A stretch of 64,000 bases of DNA from Flavipsychrobacter sp964461535 (GTDB taxonomy: Bacteria > Bacteroidota > Bacteroidia > Chitinophagales > Chitinophagaceae). Each line of letters opens with the position of its first letter. The first letter of the stretch is position 1. The DNA lies in assembly GCA_964461535.1 (NCBI GenBank), contig CAYWUY010000005.1, positions 1 to 64,000 of the forward strand, read 5' to 3'. The notes under the pieces are model-generated. The model worked only from the letters and a program-made list of their open reading frames with translations, searched no databases and was not told the DNA's origin. Positions 26,390-34,528 of the stretch are shown piece by piece. The position numbers and the translations under genes were made by a program.

Positions 26390-29245
26390 ATGAATAAAAT
26401 CTACTCACGTTTATTTTTGCTATTAGCATTAACTCTAATTAAGACGACAAGTTTCGCGCAGATAGTTTCTACAAGCTTGTTTTTACAAGGTCGATATTTA
26501 GAAATAGGTGCTATGCCTAATGGTTCATTGGGTAGCGGAGTTACAGCACCGGCAGGTTATCATCCGCGACCAGGTGGAACCATTTTTGGATGTTCTATGA
26601 GTATTTCTAACTCGTTGGCCAGTGTATATGATTATGGTAAAGATGGGTGGACAGTTGGTACACCTGCGTATATGGGAGATTATACGCTTCCAGGCTCGCC
26701 ATGGGAAGGATGGGCTATACAAGTTGACGGTACTTGTGGCTTTGCTTATCAATCAGGTTGTGCTGGTTTTACGGTAACCCCTGCTACGGCTGGTTGGATG
26801 ACTGGTAGCTGGACAGGGTATACAAACTCTGGTGGAATTGCAAAAGGTGTTTGGCAAGGTACAGCAGGAGGGTTAAATGTTACTCAGGAATACAGAGTTG
26901 ATACGTTATCTTCTGCACTAGTAGTTACAGTAAAAATGGTAAATCCAACGGCTACTCCTAAAACAGGTGTTTACTACATGCGTACATGTGATCCAGACAA
27001 CAATCAAACTTGGCCATCTGGTTCGTTTACTACAATCAATAGAATAGAGTATCAAAATGATTATAGACATAGAGTAATGGTTAGTGCTACATCGTCAAAC
27101 GGATCTGTTGAAGCTAACCCTCCTACACCATTGGGGTTAGGAACAAGAGATTGTAGAGCCAAGGCTGTTATTTATACATCATGGCCACTATCTACATCAG
27201 CAACGTTAGCTAGTATATATAGCGAAACTTCTGGTTCTATTGGTACATCTTATTATGCAGTAAATTCATCTTACACAGGAGATGTGGCAATAGGTCTTGT
27301 ATATAATATAGGCACTATTCCAGCTAATGATAGTGCTGTGATATCATATGCATATGCTTATGATGATAGTTTGTCAAATATTGATGAAGCTTTTCCTGAT
27401 CCACAAATTAATGTAAATGGCGTATTGTATGATTCTTTTGTGTCGTTGTCTCCATGTTCGGGTGGTAGCGCTTCAGGTATAATTCCTGTTAATATTATAC
27501 ATGGAGATGATAAGCAATTTACTTGGAGTACTTGGACGTGGGCACCATCTACCGGCTTGGCTAGTACTGTAGGCTTAAACAATTCTATTAATACAGCATT
27601 AATACCTTCAAGTGGTATTTCTTATACTGTTACAGCTAATACTAGCGAAATGGGGTCTTGCGCCAATAAGACGTTCATTATTCAGATAATAATGACCACA
27701 CCTCCACCACCATTTGCTTCTTCAGTAACATACTGTCAAGAAGACATTGCTATTCCATTGACTGCTGTGGGTGCTGGTACATTTACTTGGTTTTGGCCTG
27801 GTGGCCCATCAGCTGGGTCTACTGTTGCTCCAACGCCTTCAACTGCAATACCTGGTGTAACTACTTATTCAGTAATACAAACATTAGCAGGTTGCATTAG
27901 TGACACTACAACACTATCAGTAACTATAAAACCTAAACCATCTGCACCAATTGCTTTTGATACAGCCTATTGTCAGTTTACTCCTGCGGCTCCTCTACAT
28001 GCTTTGGGTACATCACTTCGTTGGTATACTGTTGCTAGTGGTAGCATAGGCATTAGTACTCCGCCTATACCAAGTACAAATGTTCCGGGTGTAGGTACTT
28101 GGTATGTAAGTCAAATATATGATGGTTGCGAGAGCGATAGAACGCCTGTAAATGTAACTACTGTTTATGTGCCTGTATTCCAAATAGCTGCTTCACAACC
28201 TTTTGCTTGTCAGACTGATTCAATTCTGTTAAGCTATGATGGACCGGCTCTTATTTCACCATCGTATACTTGGACGTTACCTAATGGTGCATCGTTTGTT
28301 GGGGATACAAATTCGCTATCATCATCAATGTTTGTAAGGTTCGATTCGTTATACAATCAGTATGTAACGCTTACAGCATATAACTACAATGGCATGTGTT
28401 GGTCTACCGATAGTATAAAAATAAAAGTAGTACCACAGCCATCAGTTACTGCTACATTCCCAGAAACTATATGTCAGAACGATACGGTGTTAATTGGCTT
28501 AGCAGAGGTGTCATCTAATGCATTCTCTTATTTGTGGGATTTTGCTGGGGGTAGTATAGTTTCGGCTAATTCAAATAGTAGCGGACCATATAGAGTTAAG
28601 TTTACAGATTCAGGATCTAAATTCGTAAACGTAATTGCATTAACTGAAGAAGGATGTAGAAGTGAGTATTATAATGATACTATTAGAGTACATGCAGCAC
28701 CTAGCTCAGTAATAGATGTATTGAGTGCCGGTGCATGTCTTGAAGATAGTACACACATAAAGGCACACTTAATAAGTGCTGCTAATAGTTATGTGTGGAC
28801 TCCTGCTGCCTTTTTTACTGATAACACTAATCCGGATGCATATGTTCATGTTACAGCAGCTGGTTATGTGAAGCTGTGGGTTCAAAATGCATACGGTTGT
28901 GTGTCTATGGATAGTGTATACTTTAATCCTGACGCTTGTTGTACAGTATCTTTCCCTAATGCATTTGTAGCTGGTAGAGGTGGTAATACTCCAAACTCAG
29001 TATTCAGACCAATATTTAATGGCTTCCACAGATTCCATACATTTAGAATCTTTAACCGTTGGGGACAAGTAGTGTTTGAAGGCACTAACAACAATATGGC
29101 TTGGGATGGTACTTTTGGTGGTGTACCTCAAGATATGGGTACTTACTTCTATGTGCTTACTTACGACTGTGGAGCTAGCTCTGTGGGTGGAGATAAAGGC
29201 AATAAAGAGTATACTCAGTCGGGCGAAGTAATATTGGTTAGATAA
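26390..29245 (+). CDS. Giant secreted adhesin-like protein with CHU_C domain, type B
   Basis: The protein has 951 residues with a signal peptide (about 1-24, ending SFAQ). The N-terminal domain (LFLQGRYLEIGAMPNG ... GTRDCRAKA) is the same as in the two preceding genes. Two Ig-like CHU_C-associated repeats (YCQEDIAIPLTAVG, YCQFTPAAPLHALG) and further beta modules follow. The CHU_C end has FRIFNRWGQVVFE, AWDGTFGG, YDCG and finishes GEVILVR. This C-terminal version (with FHRFH and PQDMGTYFY) is closer to the distant genes at 56181 and 59263 than to its immediate neighbours. Outer-surface T9SS cargo is the likely fate. Confidence 0.92.
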   Translation: MNKIYSRLFLLLALTLIKTTSFAQIVSTSLFLQGRYLEIGAMPNGSLGSGVTAPAGYHPRPGGTIFGCSMSISNSLASVYDYGKDGWTVGTPAYMGDYTLPGSPWEGWAIQVDGTCGFAYQSGCAGFTVTPATAGWMTGSWTGYTNSGGIAKGVWQGTAGGLNVTQEYRVDTLSSALVVTVKMVNPTATPKTGVYYMRTCDPDNNQTWPSGSFTTINRIEYQNDYRHRVMVSATSSNGSVEANPPTPLGLGTRDCRAKAVIYTSWPLSTSATLASIYSETSGSIGTSYYAVNSSYTGDVAIGLVYNIGTIPANDSAVISYAYAYDDSLSNIDEAFPDPQINVNGVLYDSFVSLSPCSGGSASGIIPVNIIHGDDKQFTWSTWTWAPSTGLASTVGLNNSINTALIPSSGISYTVTANTSEMGSCANKTFIIQIIMTTPPPPFASSVTYCQEDIAIPLTAVGAGTFTWFWPGGPSAGSTVAPTPSTAIPGVTTYSVIQTLAGCISDTTTLSVTIKPKPSAPIAFDTAYCQFTPAAPLHALGTSLRWYTVASGSIGISTPPIPSTNVPGVGTWYVSQIYDGCESDRTPVNVTTVYVPVFQIAASQPFACQTDSILLSYDGPALISPSYTWTLPNGASFVGDTNSLSSSMFVRFDSLYNQYVTLTAYNYNGMCWSTDSIKIKVVPQPSVTATFPETICQNDTVLIGLAEVSSNAFSYLWDFAGGSIVSANSNSSGPYRVKFTDSGSKFVNVIALTEEGCRSEYYNDTIRVHAAPSSVIDVLSAGACLEDSTHIKAHLISAANSYVWTPAAFFTDNTNPDAYVHVTAAGYVKLWVQNAYGCVSMDSVYFNPDACCTVSFPNAFVAGRGGNTPNSVFRPIFNGFHRFHTFRIFNRWGQVVFEGTNNNMAWDGTFGGVPQDMGTYFYVLTYDCGASSVGGDKGNKEYTQSGEVILVR

Positions 29246-29271
29246 AATCTATTGTTAGATGATTAATAAAA

Positions 29272-29298
29272 ATGCCATCCTCATATAGGGTGGCATTT
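29272..29298 (+). terminator. Terminator after adhesin gene 26390-29245
   Basis: ATGCCATCC...GGGTGGCAT forms a 9-bp stem with one mismatch, a 7-base loop and a following TTTTG. It lies 26 bases after the stop. Confidence 0.75.
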
Positions 29299-29340
29299 TG
29301 CTTTAGCTAAATAATAGTATTTTAGTACAAATTGAATAAG

Positions 29341-30483
29341 ATGAATTTACCTCAAAAGCATAGTGCTACCGGTACCACAATATTTACGGTGATGAGTGCA
29401 TTGGCAGCAGAGCATGGTGCTATTAATCTATCGCAAGGGTTTCCTGATTTTAGTATTGACCAACATTTGGCAGATAGCCTAGCCGAGGCCGCTTTGAGTG
29501 GAATGAATCAGTATGCGCCCATGCCCGGTTTGCCGGCACTGAAAGAGGCCGTAGCAATGGATATTTCTAGCAGATATGGAATAACTGTAGATGCTATTGA
29601 AGAGGTGACTATAACGCCAGGGGCTACATATGGAATTTACACTGCATTTTCAGCAGTATTACAAGCGGGTGATGAAGCAATAATTTTTGAGCCGGCATAT
29701 GATAGTTATATACCTAATATAGAAATGAATGGTGCTAAGGCTATTCCTGTGCCATTAAAAGCACCTTTTTTTACAGTAGACTGGCAATTGGTAAAAGATG
29801 CTATAACGCCTAAAACTAAAGCTATAATTGTAAATACACCTAATAACCCAACCGGGGCAATATGGACAAAAGAAGATTGGTTGCAGCTAGCTGAACTAGT
29901 AAGGGATACTGATATTGTAATACTATCAGATGAAGTGTATGAGCAATTGGTGTATGATGGTAACACGCATATATCTGTATTGCAGATTCCAGAATTAAGA
30001 GAACGCAGCTTTGCGCTATACTCGTTTGGTAAGGTGTTTAATAATACCGGTTGGAAGATAGGTTATTGTATAGCACCTCCTGCATTTACAAAAGCATTTA
30101 GGGCTATACACCAATTTGTGTCTTTTACTGTAAATACTCCAGGACAGTATGCTATAGCAAGGCACCTGGTGACAGGAAAATCTATAGAGACAACTAAGAT
30201 GATGACTGCTAAAAGAACACTGTTTCTAGACTTGTTGAAGAGTACGAAATTTAAGATTCACCAGCCGACACAAGGTAGTTATTTTCAAATCGCTGATTAC
30301 TCATCTATTAGCGATATGCCAGATATGGATTTTGCAAGATGGTTGACTATAGAACATGGTGTAGCTACCATACCGGTAAGCGCCTTTTACAAAAACAAAA
30401 AAGACGATAAGCTTATCAGGTTTTGCTTTGCTAAAAAAGAAGAAACGCTTATTAGTGCAATAGACAAACTAAAACAACTATAA
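29341..30483 (+). CDS. Methionine aminotransferase (PLP-dependent, class I)
   Basis: The protein has 380 residues from the ATG at 29341; a TTG three codons earlier (29332) is the other candidate. Class I aminotransferase marks are NLSQGFPDF (about 30-38), QYAPMPGLPALKEAVA, TPGATYGIYTAF, NTPNNPTGAIW (about 162-172), SDEVYEQLVYDG and the PLP lysine in YSFGKVFNNTGWKIGY (about 231-246). This sequence type, close to YbdL and kynurenine aminotransferases, transaminates 4-methylthio-2-oxobutyrate to methionine in the salvage pathway. The gene is monocistronic. Confidence 0.88.
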   Translation: MNLPQKHSATGTTIFTVMSALAAEHGAINLSQGFPDFSIDQHLADSLAEAALSGMNQYAPMPGLPALKEAVAMDISSRYGITVDAIEEVTITPGATYGIYTAFSAVLQAGDEAIIFEPAYDSYIPNIEMNGAKAIPVPLKAPFFTVDWQLVKDAITPKTKAIIVNTPNNPTGAIWTKEDWLQLAELVRDTDIVILSDEVYEQLVYDGNTHISVLQIPELRERSFALYSFGKVFNNTGWKIGYCIAPPAFTKAFRAIHQFVSFTVNTPGQYAIARHLVTGKSIETTKMMTAKRTLFLDLLKSTKFKIHQPTQGSYFQIADYSSISDMPDMDFARWLTIEHGVATIPVSAFYKNKKDDKLIRFCFAKKEETLISAIDKLKQL

Positions 30484-30519
30484 ATGAAGAGAGGGCGCAA
30501 AAGCGTCCTCTCTTCATTT
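30482..30519. terminator. Bidirectional terminator between convergent genes
   Basis: A ~17-bp stem (AATGAAGAGAGGGCGC pairing with GCGTCCTCTCTTCATT, one G-T pair) with an AAAA loop serves both the aminotransferase and the convergent persulfide dioxygenase gene. Confidence 0.85.
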
Positions 30520-30539
30520 ATAATATCAAGTAATTGTAG

Positions 30540-31943
30540 TTATGCTTTTACTTTGTCCGGATATACTATGTCTATTTCTTTCAGTTCTTTAATTTTTCCG
30601 AAGCCCCCAACTACATTACGTAAGTTATGGATGCCCTGACGCTTAATTAATGAAGCTGCTATAACAGAACGATAGCCACCCGCACAGTGTATATACAGAT
30701 TTTTATCTTCGTCTATCATGGCTATATTTAAAGAGTCTGATAACTTATCTAAAGGAACGTTAGTAGCACCTTTAATATGCGCAGCATCAAACTCAGAAGG
30801 TTTTCTTACGTCAACTATCTCAAGTCTGTCGTCATGAGGTATATCCATTGCCAGCTCGTCAGGCTCAATGTCTATAATCATATCTATAGGCTCGCCGGCA
30901 TTCTGCCAAGCTTCGAAGCCACCATCAAGATATCCGGTAATATTATCAATGCCTACACGGGCTAATCTTGTTACTGTTTCTCGTTCTTTACCTGCTTCTG
31001 TTACCAATATGAATTCCTGCTCTAGTGGTAAAAGAGAACCTGCCCATTCAGCAAAACGACCTTCAAGCCCTATGCTTATAGACTCTGGTACGAAACCTTG
31101 AGTAAAAGTGCTTGCATGACGAGAATCTAATATCCAAGCACCGTCGGCTGCATAATCTTTAAAGTTACTGATGCTTAGTGGTGTAAGTGCTTTTTCATAC
31201 ACTTCGTCTATGCTATCATAACCCTCTTTATTTATCTTAGCATTTAGAGGAAAGTATGCGGGAGGCGTATTTAAACCCTCTGTAACAACTTTTATAAAGT
31301 CGTCTTTGCTCATGTCTTGAAGCGCATAGTTAGTGGCTTTCTGAGCGCCAATAGTGCTATGTGTTTCAGGGCCAAGATTTTTACCGCAAGATGAGCCAGG
31401 GCCATGAGCAGGGTAAACTATGATATTGTCTTGTAATGGTTTAATTTTATTATTCAGAGAGTCGTAAAGAAACCCTGCTAACTCTTCTTTGGTTAAGTCG
31501 CCGCTAAATAAGTCAGGTCTACCCACATCGCCTACAAACAGAGTGTCTCCTGTGAATATGCAATAAGGTTGTTGCTTACTGTCTTTCAACAAATAACAAG
31601 TACTTTCTAAGGTATGGCCTGGAGTATGTAATGCAGTAATGGTTATATCGCCTATATTGAATACCTCGCCATCTTTTGCTTTATGGAAATTGAATTTAGC
31701 AGTAGTGTTGGGGCCGTAAATTATAGTAGCACCGGTTTTTTTAGCTAAATCTAAGTGACCGCTCACAAAATCGGCATGGAAGTGTGTTTCGAAAATATAT
31801 TTGATGGTAACACCTTTTTCTTTTGCCATACTAATGTAGCTATCTACATCGCGTAGCGGATCTATAACTGCGGCTTCGTTACCACTACTAATAAAATAAG
31901 CAGCTTCACTTAAGCAATTGGTATATAATTGTTGAACGTCCAT
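30540..31943 (-). CDS. Persulfide dioxygenase / rhodanese fusion (CstB-like)
   Basis: The protein has 467 residues. The N-terminal metallo-beta-lactamase domain (about 1-240) has ETHFHADFVSGHLDLA (about 52-67), HTPGHTLEST, FTGDTLFVGDVGRPD and YPAHGPGSSCG, the signature of ETHE1/CstB persulfide dioxygenases. It is followed by a rhodanese-like domain without the catalytic cysteine (FILVTEAGKERET, about 313-325) and a second rhodanese domain with an active cysteine in LYIHCAGGYRSV (about 416-427). This order, with an inactive first rhodanese, is the arrangement known in Staphylococcus CstB. It likely oxidises persulfides to sulfite/thiosulfate in sulfide detoxification. A -7 box TACCTTTG (minus strand, 31960-31967) precedes it. 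Confidence 0.9.
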   Translation of the reverse strand: MDVQQLYTNCLSEAAYFISSGNEAAVIDPLRDVDSYISMAKEKGVTIKYIFETHFHADFVSGHLDLAKKTGATIIYGPNTTAKFNFHKAKDGEVFNIGDITITALHTPGHTLESTCYLLKDSKQQPYCIFTGDTLFVGDVGRPDLFSGDLTKEELAGFLYDSLNNKIKPLQDNIIVYPAHGPGSSCGKNLGPETHSTIGAQKATNYALQDMSKDDFIKVVTEGLNTPPAYFPLNAKINKEGYDSIDEVYEKALTPLSISNFKDYAADGAWILDSRHASTFTQGFVPESISIGLEGRFAEWAGSLLPLEQEFILVTEAGKERETVTRLARVGIDNITGYLDGGFEAWQNAGEPIDMIIDIEPDELAMDIPHDDRLEIVDVRKPSEFDAAHIKGATNVPLDKLSDSLNIAMIDEDKNLYIHCAGGYRSVIAASLIKRQGIHNLRNVVGGFGKIKELKEIDIVYPDKVKA

Positions 31944-31959
31944 GTTATTTTAATTAGAG

Positions 31960-31967
31960 CAAAGGTA
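31960..31967 (-). promoter_or_regulatory. -7 box (TACCTTTG) for CstB-like gene
   Basis: An exact TAnnTTTG match ends 16 bases before the ATG at 31943. No -33 TTTG is found at 19 bases. Confidence 0.45.
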
Positions 31968-32041
31968 AAGGCTATAGAACCTATCCTTATTGTTTAAAAT
32001 ATAAATGAGTGAATTGATTCTCTAAATATCTGTAAGTATTT

Positions 32042-33403
32042 CTATCTGGCTCTGCCAATCCAAAGTTCAGGATTTAGCTTTTCGCGTGCACCTTTACTAC
32101 CTGTTGCTTTCCATATTTGGAAGTTGATAGTAGGAACACCTTCGTCGTTTTCGGCCACTGTTCCTAAAGCTTGTTTGGTGCCTACATGCTGACCTGCAGT
32201 AACATTAGAGCTAGCTAATCCATTATATACTGTAAAGTAGTTACCGTGTTGTACAATGATAATTAAGTCGCTGCCTCCTGTAGAGAAACGGCTTACAACG
32301 GTACCTTCGAATACAGAATATACAGTGGCATTAGGAGTGGTGCGAATACTAATACCGGCTTGGTCTACCATTACTGTTGGCTCAAGGGGGTGTGGGTGGC
32401 GACCAAAGTGCTCTGATATAGTACCCTGTGTTACCGGCCAGTACAACTTACCTCTATTGCCTTCAAAGTTATTAGCTAAAGTAACGTCGGAAGGGGTCAT
32501 CATTAATGGGCTTTCGTCACCACTGGTACCCGAGCCTTTTTGCCTACGCCCTGAGCCTGTAGGTGCAGATACATTAGCATCATTACCAGGTTTAACGCCC
32601 GTATGTCCGTTATCTACTTTTCCGCCATTACGTTTGCGTGCTTCATCTTCGGCGCGCTTAGCTGCCGCAGCCATCTCGCGTTCTATAATGGCGTTAATAG
32701 CTTTATTAATGCGTGCAGCAACCTGACGATTTTTCTCTATTTCACGCATCAGCTCCTTCTCTTTACCCTTTAAGCTTTGCACTACGTTACTAGTTTCCTG
32801 AACGTCGGCAGAAAGAGCTTTGGTTTGGTTTTGCTGCATTACTAGCATATTATCCTTCTCGGCCTTTTGCTTATTTAGGTCGCCAATCTTATGCTCTATT
32901 TGGTTTTGGGTGTTTTTTATTTCTTCCACCTGCTGTTGTCTGAAATCTCTGAATTTTTTCAGGTATTTCATTCTCCTTACTGCATCGTTAAAGTCGGCAG
33001 ATGAAAATACAAATGCTAACATATCGTAGCTACTGCGAGTAGAATATGCATAACGCAATGATTGGGAATAGCGCATTTTTTCCATTTCCAATTTTTGCTT
33101 TAGCGTTACTATCTCTTTTGATGAAGAAGCTATGTTATTGTCTATGTTGTCAATTTCTTGGTTAATGTTGTTAATCAAGTTTTGTCGCTGAGCAAGCTTG
33201 TATTGTAGGGTGCGCAATTGGCTTAATGTTGCGTTCTTATTTTTTTTAATCTCGTCAAGTTCTCTCTCAGTTTCTTTTATAGCATCTTGTATTTCCTTCC
33301 TTTTAGCTTCAAGGTAGGCTTTAGACTGCGTTTGCTGTTGAGGTTGCTGAGCGCTTACAGCCACCGAAACCAATAAGAATAAAACAAGATATAATTTGCG
33401 CAT
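32042..33403 (-). CDS. EnvC-like murein hydrolase activator with degenerate M23 domain
   Basis: The protein has 453 residues from ATG 33403; the TTG at 33412 is less likely. A signal peptide (about 1-19, ending VSAQ) is followed by a long coiled coil (about 25-240), a low-complexity linker and a C-terminal LytM/M23 fold (about 315-453). The usual zinc ligands appear lost: HxGIDI-type motif reads AGISI, and the late HxH reads INFQIW. Such degenerate LytM proteins (EnvC, NlpD) do not cut peptidoglycan but activate amidases at the division septum. A -7 box TATATTTG lies at 33424-33431 on the minus strand. Confidence 0.88.
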   Translation of the reverse strand: MRKLYLVLFLLVSVAVSAQQPQQQTQSKAYLEAKRKEIQDAIKETERELDEIKKNKNATLSQLRTLQYKLAQRQNLINNINQEIDNIDNNIASSSKEIVTLKQKLEMEKMRYSQSLRYAYSTRSSYDMLAFVFSSADFNDAVRRMKYLKKFRDFRQQQVEEIKNTQNQIEHKIGDLNKQKAEKDNMLVMQQNQTKALSADVQETSNVVQSLKGKEKELMREIEKNRQVAARINKAINAIIEREMAAAAKRAEDEARKRNGGKVDNGHTGVKPGNDANVSAPTGSGRRQKGSGTSGDESPLMMTPSDVTLANNFEGNRGKLYWPVTQGTISEHFGRHPHPLEPTVMVDQAGISIRTTPNATVYSVFEGTVVSRFSTGGSDLIIIVQHGNYFTVYNGLASSNVTAGQHVGTKQALGTVAENDEGVPTINFQIWKATGSKGAREKLNPELWIGRAR

Positions 33404-33423
33404 GATAAACAATTAGTGCGTAA

Positions 33424-33431
33424 CAAATATA
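33424..33431 (-). promoter_or_regulatory. -7 box (TATATTTG) for EnvC-like gene
   Basis: An exact TAnnTTTG match lies 20 bases before the ATG at 33403. No -33 element is found at the ideal distance. Confidence 0.4.
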
Positions 33432-33558
33432 GCCAAATATTAAGGGCTTGGACTTATTGGGGGGCTTTTTTGGATAATTTTATGAAATATAATATATGGG
33501 CATTAAAATGTGTTGGTGTATGTAATAGATTGTTTTTCTTTGTACCAAAGTTTACAGC

Positions 33559-34434
33559 ATGTTATATTCAATGACGGGCTTTGGAAGGGCAGAGGCTACC
33601 ATAGACCGCAGACAGATAGTGGTAGAAATAAAAGCCCTAAACGGCAAGCAGTTTGACGTAATGACCAAACTACCGCCAATATTGCGCTTGTACGAACTAG
33701 ACATCAGGAGTTTGCTGAATGGTATATTAATGAGGGGTACTATAGATATTACGGTGTCTATAAAGCAGGAAGGAGCCTCTAAGCCTATGGTGGTAAATAC
33801 AGACTTGGCTTTGTTTTATTATCAAGGTATGAAGCAAATAGCTACACAGATAGGTATGCCGGAAGATAATATAATATCTACCTTAATGCGTATGCCTGAA
33901 GTAGTGGCACCTGAGCAAGATGCTTTGTCGGAAAATGAATGGCATACTGTGAAAGAAGTAGTGCAAAAAGCTGCAAACAATCTGATGGAGCACCGCCGAA
34001 TAGAGGGTGAGGTACTGTATAAAGACATTCACGGCAGAATAAATAATATAGAAAACCTTCTGGCTAAAGTTATACCATTGGAAGCTGAACGTACCGAGCG
34101 TGTAAGGGCTCGTTTAGAGCAATGGCTAGAAGACATGGTAGGTAAGCAGAAAATAGACGAAAACAGGCTAGAACAGGAAATGATATACTATCTAGAGCGT
34201 ATGGATTTTTCTGAAGAAAAAACTCGCCTAAAACAACACTGTACCTATTTTCATGAAACGGTAGATAATAAAGATGTAGCTGTGGGTCGTAAGTTGAACT
34301 TTATAGTACAAGAAATAGGTAGAGAAATAAATACACTAGGCTCTAAAGCTAATCATGCGGAAATACAGCAGATAGTAATAAACATGAAAGATGAACTGGA
34401 AAAAGCCAAAGAACAGATACTAAACATTCTGTAA
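33559..34434 (+). CDS. yicC: YicC-family endoribonuclease
   Basis: The protein has 291 residues. It begins MLYSMTGFGRAEA, the invariant YicC/YloC start, and ends with the DUF1732 part (FSEEKTRLKQHCTYFHET near 215, GRKLNFIVQEIGREINTLGSKA near 240-262). YicC proteins are metal-dependent endoribonucleases that cleave small RNAs and mRNAs. The usual neighbour gmk is absent; polA follows after a strong terminator. Confidence 0.93.
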   Translation: MLYSMTGFGRAEATIDRRQIVVEIKALNGKQFDVMTKLPPILRLYELDIRSLLNGILMRGTIDITVSIKQEGASKPMVVNTDLALFYYQGMKQIATQIGMPEDNIISTLMRMPEVVAPEQDALSENEWHTVKEVVQKAANNLMEHRRIEGEVLYKDIHGRINNIENLLAKVIPLEAERTERVRARLEQWLEDMVGKQKIDENRLEQEMIYYLERMDFSEEKTRLKQHCTYFHETVDNKDVAVGRKLNFIVQEIGREINTLGSKANHAEIQQIVINMKDELEKAKEQILNIL

Positions 34435-34457
34435 TAAGATATCCACAATTAAATGCT

Positions 34458-34489
34458 AAGAGCGCCAATGGTAGTCCGTTGGCGCTCTT
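34458..34489 (+). terminator. Terminator after yicC
   Basis: A perfect 11-bp stem AAGAGCGCCAA...TTGGCGCTCTT with a 10-base loop is followed by GCTTTTG. Confidence 0.88.
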
Positions 34490-34528
34490 GCTTTTGCCCG
34501 AAGTGTAAAATAACCTTACCTTAGCCTT

